This document shows positions 22,419 through 25,779 of a DNA stretch of 25,779 nucleotides, piece by piece. The notes beneath the pieces are model-generated. The model was not told where the DNA came from. It did no database searches and saw only the letters and a list, made by a program, of their open reading frames with translations. Within the stretch, counting starts at the first letter, position 1; each line of letters opens with the position of its first letter. This DNA comes from a virus: positions 1-25,779 of IMG/VR virus record IMGVR_UViG_3300012924_000203. The stretch is one strand, 5' to 3'. The translations under genes and the position numbers were made by a program.

Positions 22419-22955
22419 ATGGGGCGCGCACAACAAGCTGCGGTTCAGGGACAAGGGAACAATTTACTCAATACTGAGAACACCAACGCTGCCACTACGG
22501 GCGGAGCAGCGACCGCAGGGCTGTTGGCGCAGCAGAAAAATCCGGGCTACACGCCTGGGGAAGAAACTTCGATCACTGGAGCGACGGAAGGTGGAATCGG
22601 GGCGGCATACGGTTCGGCTTCGGAAGGCGTTGCTAACCGCGCGGCGCGGACCAACAATGCTGGCGGATTGACTTCGACGCAAGACGCGCTGGCGCGGCAA
22701 AGGATGATTACTTCCGGCAACTTGGCGGACCAGAATGCGACGAACGCTGCAAACGTGAGGATCGCGGGAACCAACACCGCCAACGCTGGACTTGCAAGTC
22801 TTTTCGGTCACAATCTCGCGGGTGCAAATACAACTCTAGGAACTCTGGCCGGAAACGCAAAGACTCCCGGTTTCTGGGATACGCTGGGAAGCTCATTCGC
22901 CCAAGGATTAGGATCGTCGGCTGGCTCAGGTGCTGGCGGAATGGCGTTCGGATAA
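22419..22955 (+). CDS. Ala/Gly/Asn-rich probable internal virion protein
   Basis: ATG 22419 lies 2 nt after the stop of the small membrane protein. The 178-aa product is dominated by Ala, Gly, Asn, Thr and Gln, with stretches such as NAATTGGAATAGLLAQQK, AYGSASEGVANRAART and TGSGAGG-like turns at the end. A central region (LTSTQDALARQRMITSGNLADQ) is helical. Such low-complexity, Ala/Gln-rich proteins before larger ones are typical of podovirus ejection or core proteins, which enter the cell with the DNA. The final residues (FWDTLGSSFAQGLG) could be an amphipathic helix. The assignment rests on composition and position only. Confidence 0.62.
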   Translation: MGRAQQAAVQGQGNNLLNTENTNAATTGGAATAGLLAQQKNPGYTPGEETSITGATEGGIGAAYGSASEGVANRAARTNNAGGLTSTQDALARQRMITSGNLADQNATNAANVRIAGTNTANAGLASLFGHNLAGANTTLGTLAGNAKTPGFWDTLGSSFAQGLGSSAGSGAGGMAFG

Positions 22956-22959
22956 AATT

Positions 22960-24414
22960 ATGGAAACCATGCCACCAGTAGCGTTTGACGAAACGGAAGA
23001 GGATCGCAAACGCCGCGCGGCAGCCATGCCTCCGGTTCAGCCGGAGCCGTTCAAGCCCGGTTCGCTTCCTTACAAACTCACGGTTGGCGCGACCAGTCAG
23101 CCAAACATTCCGCAGAAAATGCCTCCGGTTACGATTCCTGCTCCTGAGCTTGGCGCGCCCGCACAGCCACAAACGACGCCGCTAGGCGGTCAGACTATGC
23201 CTCCGGTGCAACCGGCTCCTGCGGAGCGTTCTCAGCCGTTAGAGCCCCATCCGGGAATGCCTCCAGTAACCCAGACTGCTATTCCGGGGCCGGGTAAAGC
23301 AGAAATGGCGCAACCCGAAGCGAATGCCATGCCGCCGGTCACAACCGGACCAGCGCAACAGCAATTCAAGGATTTGGCTGCACAAGGACCGCCGCAACCA
23401 AAGTGGTGGCAGCGAGCACTGGAAATTGCCGGTAGCGTTGCTCCCTTTGGATTGGCGATTGAGAAGCAGTTACCGCAGACGCCTATCGGATACAACGCCA
23501 AACTAAATCAAGCCGGAGTGCGCGCAGCCAAAGAGCAATCGCTGGAAGAAGGCGAACAAAAGATTCGGTCCGCGCCAGCAGAAGCGGAATTGAAACGGCG
23601 AAACGTCGAAAGTGAAATTTCTGCCCGTGGCAATAAAGATGAATCCGCGCTTGCAAAAATCGGCATGAAGCGCGATGCGAACGGAGAAATCGTTCCTGAT
23701 GAAAACTCCGAAGTGTTCAAGGGGCAGCAAGCCAAAATCACCACAGGGGAAGAAACCGCCAAACAACTGAATTCGCTGCGCGAAGCGCAAAAGGAATTGG
23801 CGACTGCGCGCACTGAAGTTGAAAGAGCAAAGAACGATCCGAATTCTCCGGCTTTCAAAGCAGCAAATCAAAGACTGATTCAAGCGCAGCGGGCGCACGA
23901 AATTGCGGCGCAAAATCTAGGACTACACCAACAGGAATTCGCGAACAAGTTGCACGAGCAGGACTTGGTTAAGCCATCCGGCCAGTCGCAGAGCCGTGGT
24001 AGTGCGGCGCAATCTGTTATCAATCTTCTGCCGGGACTTGAAGCTAGTGTGCGAAAGAATGCCGGAAGTATGGGGCCGCTGATGGGCCGGTTGGCAAAGG
24101 GCGAAATTGCCATCGGTAACGTTCCGCCGGATGTGGCCGAACTTTATTCCGCGATGAAGAGTTTTTATGCCTTACAGCCAGCAGTGCATGGATTCCGCAA
24201 CGCTGAATTCGTGAAGGACTTCGAGCACGCTTTGGGCACACTGGAGCGCGATCCGGAGGCTTTTATCGCTGGCATGAAGGGATTGAAACCGACATTGGAG
24301 TCGGTTGCGAACGAAGGAAAGACATTTCACAAGCGCATCGTGGAAGGCGAGGCACCTCCAGCTTCCGGTGGCAAATCTGCTGTGTGGAATCCGAAAACTG
24401 GAAAGTATGAATAA
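22960..24414 (+). CDS. Pro-rich MPPV-repeat and coiled-coil probable internal virion protein
   Basis: ATG 22960, 4 nt after the previous stop, is chosen over GTG 22930, which would add ten residues overlapping the previous gene. The 484-aa product has a Pro/Gln-rich first 130 residues with six MPPV tetrapeptides (residues 4, 23, 54, 80, 100, 124). A tryptophan-bearing amphipathic stretch follows (WWQRALEIAGSVAPFG, near 149-164). A long charged helical region of about 170-330 has coiled-coil character (RAAKEQSLEEGEQKIRSA, LNSLREAQKELATARTEV). The C-terminal part (about 350-470) is mixed and more globular. It is likely an ejection or internal core protein. The next gene starts in a TAATG overlap. 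Confidence 0.65.
   Translation: METMPPVAFDETEEDRKRRAAAMPPVQPEPFKPGSLPYKLTVGATSQPNIPQKMPPVTIPAPELGAPAQPQTTPLGGQTMPPVQPAPAERSQPLEPHPGMPPVTQTAIPGPGKAEMAQPEANAMPPVTTGPAQQQFKDLAAQGPPQPKWWQRALEIAGSVAPFGLAIEKQLPQTPIGYNAKLNQAGVRAAKEQSLEEGEQKIRSAPAEAELKRRNVESEISARGNKDESALAKIGMKRDANGEIVPDENSEVFKGQQAKITTGEETAKQLNSLREAQKELATARTEVERAKNDPNSPAFKAANQRLIQAQRAHEIAAQNLGLHQQEFANKLHEQDLVKPSGQSQSRGSAAQSVINLLPGLEASVRKNAGSMGPLMGRLAKGEIAIGNVPPDVAELYSAMKSFYALQPAVHGFRNAEFVKDFEHALGTLERDPEAFIAGMKGLKPTLESVANEGKTFHKRIVEGEAPPASGGKSAVWNPKTGKYE
22969..23340 (+). repeat. Six MPPV peptide motifs in the N-terminal part of an internal protein
   Basis: The tetrapeptide Met-Pro-Pro-Val occurs six times at intervals of 19 to 31 residues. 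The six copies use different codons for Pro-Pro-Val (cca cca gta, cct ccg gtt twice, cct ccg gtg, cct cca gta, ccg ccg gtc), and the sequence between copies is unrelated. They are therefore not a recent DNA tandem duplication; the peptide itself appears to be conserved. Confidence 0.75.
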
Positions 24415-25779
24415 TGCCTGACGAACCACAGGGACAACAATACGACACTTCGCAACTGGATGAAGTGCAGCATCCGACTCTCGGGCCGCTGAAATTTCCA
24501 AAAGCGATGCCGCCAGAAGAGCGGAATGCCTCCATCGACAGAATGCTTAAGGCGCAGCCTGCGCAGAGCAAGACTCCAGAAAATAGCGAAGAATCAAAAC
24601 CCGGATTTTTCGAGCGGGCATCAAAGTTTATCAGTAGCCGTTTACAGCCACCGGAGCCCGGATCATATTCAGGTCCAGAATATCTGCGGAACGCGAAACC
24701 TTCGGAATACCGAAATCCCCGGACTGGCTCCGTCGCTTCACGATTCGAGCCGACCGCCGATGCGGCGAAAGTCCTTGAAGAGCAAGAGACCGGAAACCTT
24801 GCAAACGTAGCGAAAACTGGAAAGCAGTTGCCACATGCGGGATTCAATCGGTCCGCGCTTGATGCGCTGAAAAGTGTTTCCGGGATGGCTGAGAGTGCAA
24901 CTTCCCCGAAGTCGGTGGGCTTAGGATTGGGTTTGGCTACGGTTCCCGAGATTGTTGGTCCAGCGATGGTTGCACATGGTTCCTACGAAGGGATCAAGCA
25001 TGCCCCAGGTGCTCTCAAAGGAAATCCGGAAGAGGCAGAGAAGTCCCTAAGTGGCTTCTCTGAAGCCGCTGGCGGCGGCGCGGCGACTACTGGCGCATTT
25101 GAGGGCGGAATCGGTGACACCAATCTCGCGCGATTGAGTAAGACCGCAGTGCGGTCAGCGCGGGAAACTGTTGGCCATCAACTCCCTCCACAAGAGGCGG
25201 CAACGCCTCGCCCGGAAGGCGCTTTCCAGCCTGCGCGCAATAGCACGCCAAAAGAAGTTTTGGATCACGCCACGCAAGAAGGAATTAACCTGACACCATT
25301 CCAGGCATCGGAAGGGAAACTGGCGGGAAAACTGCAACTGGCCGGGGAACACGGAATTGTCGGCGGTCAGCCGCTGGAAACTGCGATGAATGCGGAACGG
25401 GCAAAGTTCGGTTCGGCGGTCAATAAGTTCAGCGAGCGCGTCGATCCGACCCGGCTTGGAATTTCCGAAGAGGCGGCAGGCGAGGCAATCAAGCAATCCA
25501 CTGAAACAGCAAAGAGCGTTGCGCACGAAAACGCCTCGAATAATTACAAGCAGATCGACTACTTGATGAAGGAACCAGTCGAGCCGAAACCGATTTCCGA
25601 CAAGTGGAACGAAGTGCGGGAATCCCTGCCACTGGGAGCGGAAGAGCAGATTCTGGCGCAGGCGCCGCGCAACATGCGCGCGGTAGTGGAGGATTTGCTA
25701 TCTGGAAAGCCGGAAGGATTTAAGCCGACTTTCGAGCAGGGAATTCAGTTGCGAAAGTTCTTTCGCGATCTGGGCGAGA
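24414..25779 (+). CDS. Large probable internal/ejection protein, 3'-truncated by the window
   Basis: ATG 24414 shares a base with the previous stop (TAATG), and the frame stays open to the window end (at least 455 residues), so the stop lies beyond it. The first 130 residues are polar and Pro/Ser-rich, starting MPDEPQGQQYDTSQLDE, and include KAMPPEERN, close to the MPPV motif of the preceding protein. A hydrophobic Gly-rich segment (about 168-188, VGLGLGLATVPEIVGPAMVA) may contact membrane. The remainder is helical and charged (ESMxx-type turns, EAAGEAIKQSTETAKSVAHE). Large helical proteins at this position in short-tailed phages usually belong to the ejected core. No lysozyme or polymerase motif is seen in the visible part. 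Confidence 0.65.
   Translation, partial: MPDEPQGQQYDTSQLDEVQHPTLGPLKFPKAMPPEERNASIDRMLKAQPAQSKTPENSEESKPGFFERASKFISSRLQPPEPGSYSGPEYLRNAKPSEYRNPRTGSVASRFEPTADAAKVLEEQETGNLANVAKTGKQLPHAGFNRSALDALKSVSGMAESATSPKSVGLGLGLATVPEIVGPAMVAHGSYEGIKHAPGALKGNPEEAEKSLSGFSEAAGGGAATTGAFEGGIGDTNLARLSKTAVRSARETVGHQLPPQEAATPRPEGAFQPARNSTPKEVLDHATQEGINLTPFQASEGKLAGKLQLAGEHGIVGGQPLETAMNAERAKFGSAVNKFSERVDPTRLGISEEAAGEAIKQSTETAKSVAHENASNNYKQIDYLMKEPVEPKPISDKWNEVRESLPLGAEEQILAQAPRNMRAVVEDLLSGKPEGFKPTFEQGIQLRKFFRDLGE

Noticed and set aside
1-25779. CRISPR array, tRNA genes, insertion sequences, integrase or attachment sites
   Set aside because: No regularly spaced direct repeats, cloverleaf-like segments, transposase or integrase motifs were seen on either strand, apart from the short peptide motif repeat.

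Overview
The window is the late (packaging and virion) module of a tailed double-stranded DNA phage or prophage. Every supported gene lies on the + strand, and start and stop codons often overlap (ATGA, TAATG, GTGA). The small and large terminase subunits, a long portal protein, a scaffold-like protein and a HK97-type major capsid protein occur in the usual order. No tape-measure, tail-tube or sheath protein is recognisable. The distal end carries Ala/Gly/Gln-rich proteins that look like podovirus internal/ejection proteins, so a short-tailed phage is the best guess. G+C looks moderately high by eye. The secreted beta-helix style of several products recalls soil Acidobacteriota, but that host assignment is an inference only.

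Layout. 1-690: end of a small HTH-like protein gene and a 123-aa protein with a twin-arginine-like N-terminus. 691-860: the only substantial non-coding gap, with a putative promoter, a hairpin and a clear intrinsic terminator, placed directly before the terminases. 861-2703: terS and terL. 2718-5778: a Sec-exported beta-rich protein and six small genes (coiled coil, His-rich, lipoprotein, DUF3008-like, unknown). 5786-10988: portal, scaffold, capsid. 11027-12736: three unrecognised proteins, one with a zinc ribbon. 12743-20643: four tightly coupled genes, each beginning with a Sec signal peptide; they include a 1463-aa tailspike-like protein and a 702-aa beta-helix protein. 20659-21582: two small structural-type proteins without signal peptides. 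21579-22416: an XRE-type HTH gene, a GNAT-like gene and a 53-aa single-span membrane protein, all overlapping. 22419-end: three Ala/Gly/Pro/Gln-rich proteins, the last running off the window.

How it fits together. The gap at 691-860 has the layout of lambda Q - pR' - tR': a small regulator-like gene, then a promoter, then an early terminator ahead of the late operon. Terminase, portal, scaffold and capsid build and fill the head. The 11-12.7 kb and 20.6-21.6 kb genes probably supply connector or appendage parts, and the last three probably enter the cell with the DNA. The main puzzle is that the largest apparent receptor-binding or depolymerase proteins carry cleavable Sec signal peptides and many spaced cysteine pairs. 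This implies export and disulfide formation, which is hard to reconcile with ordinary virion assembly in the cytoplasm.
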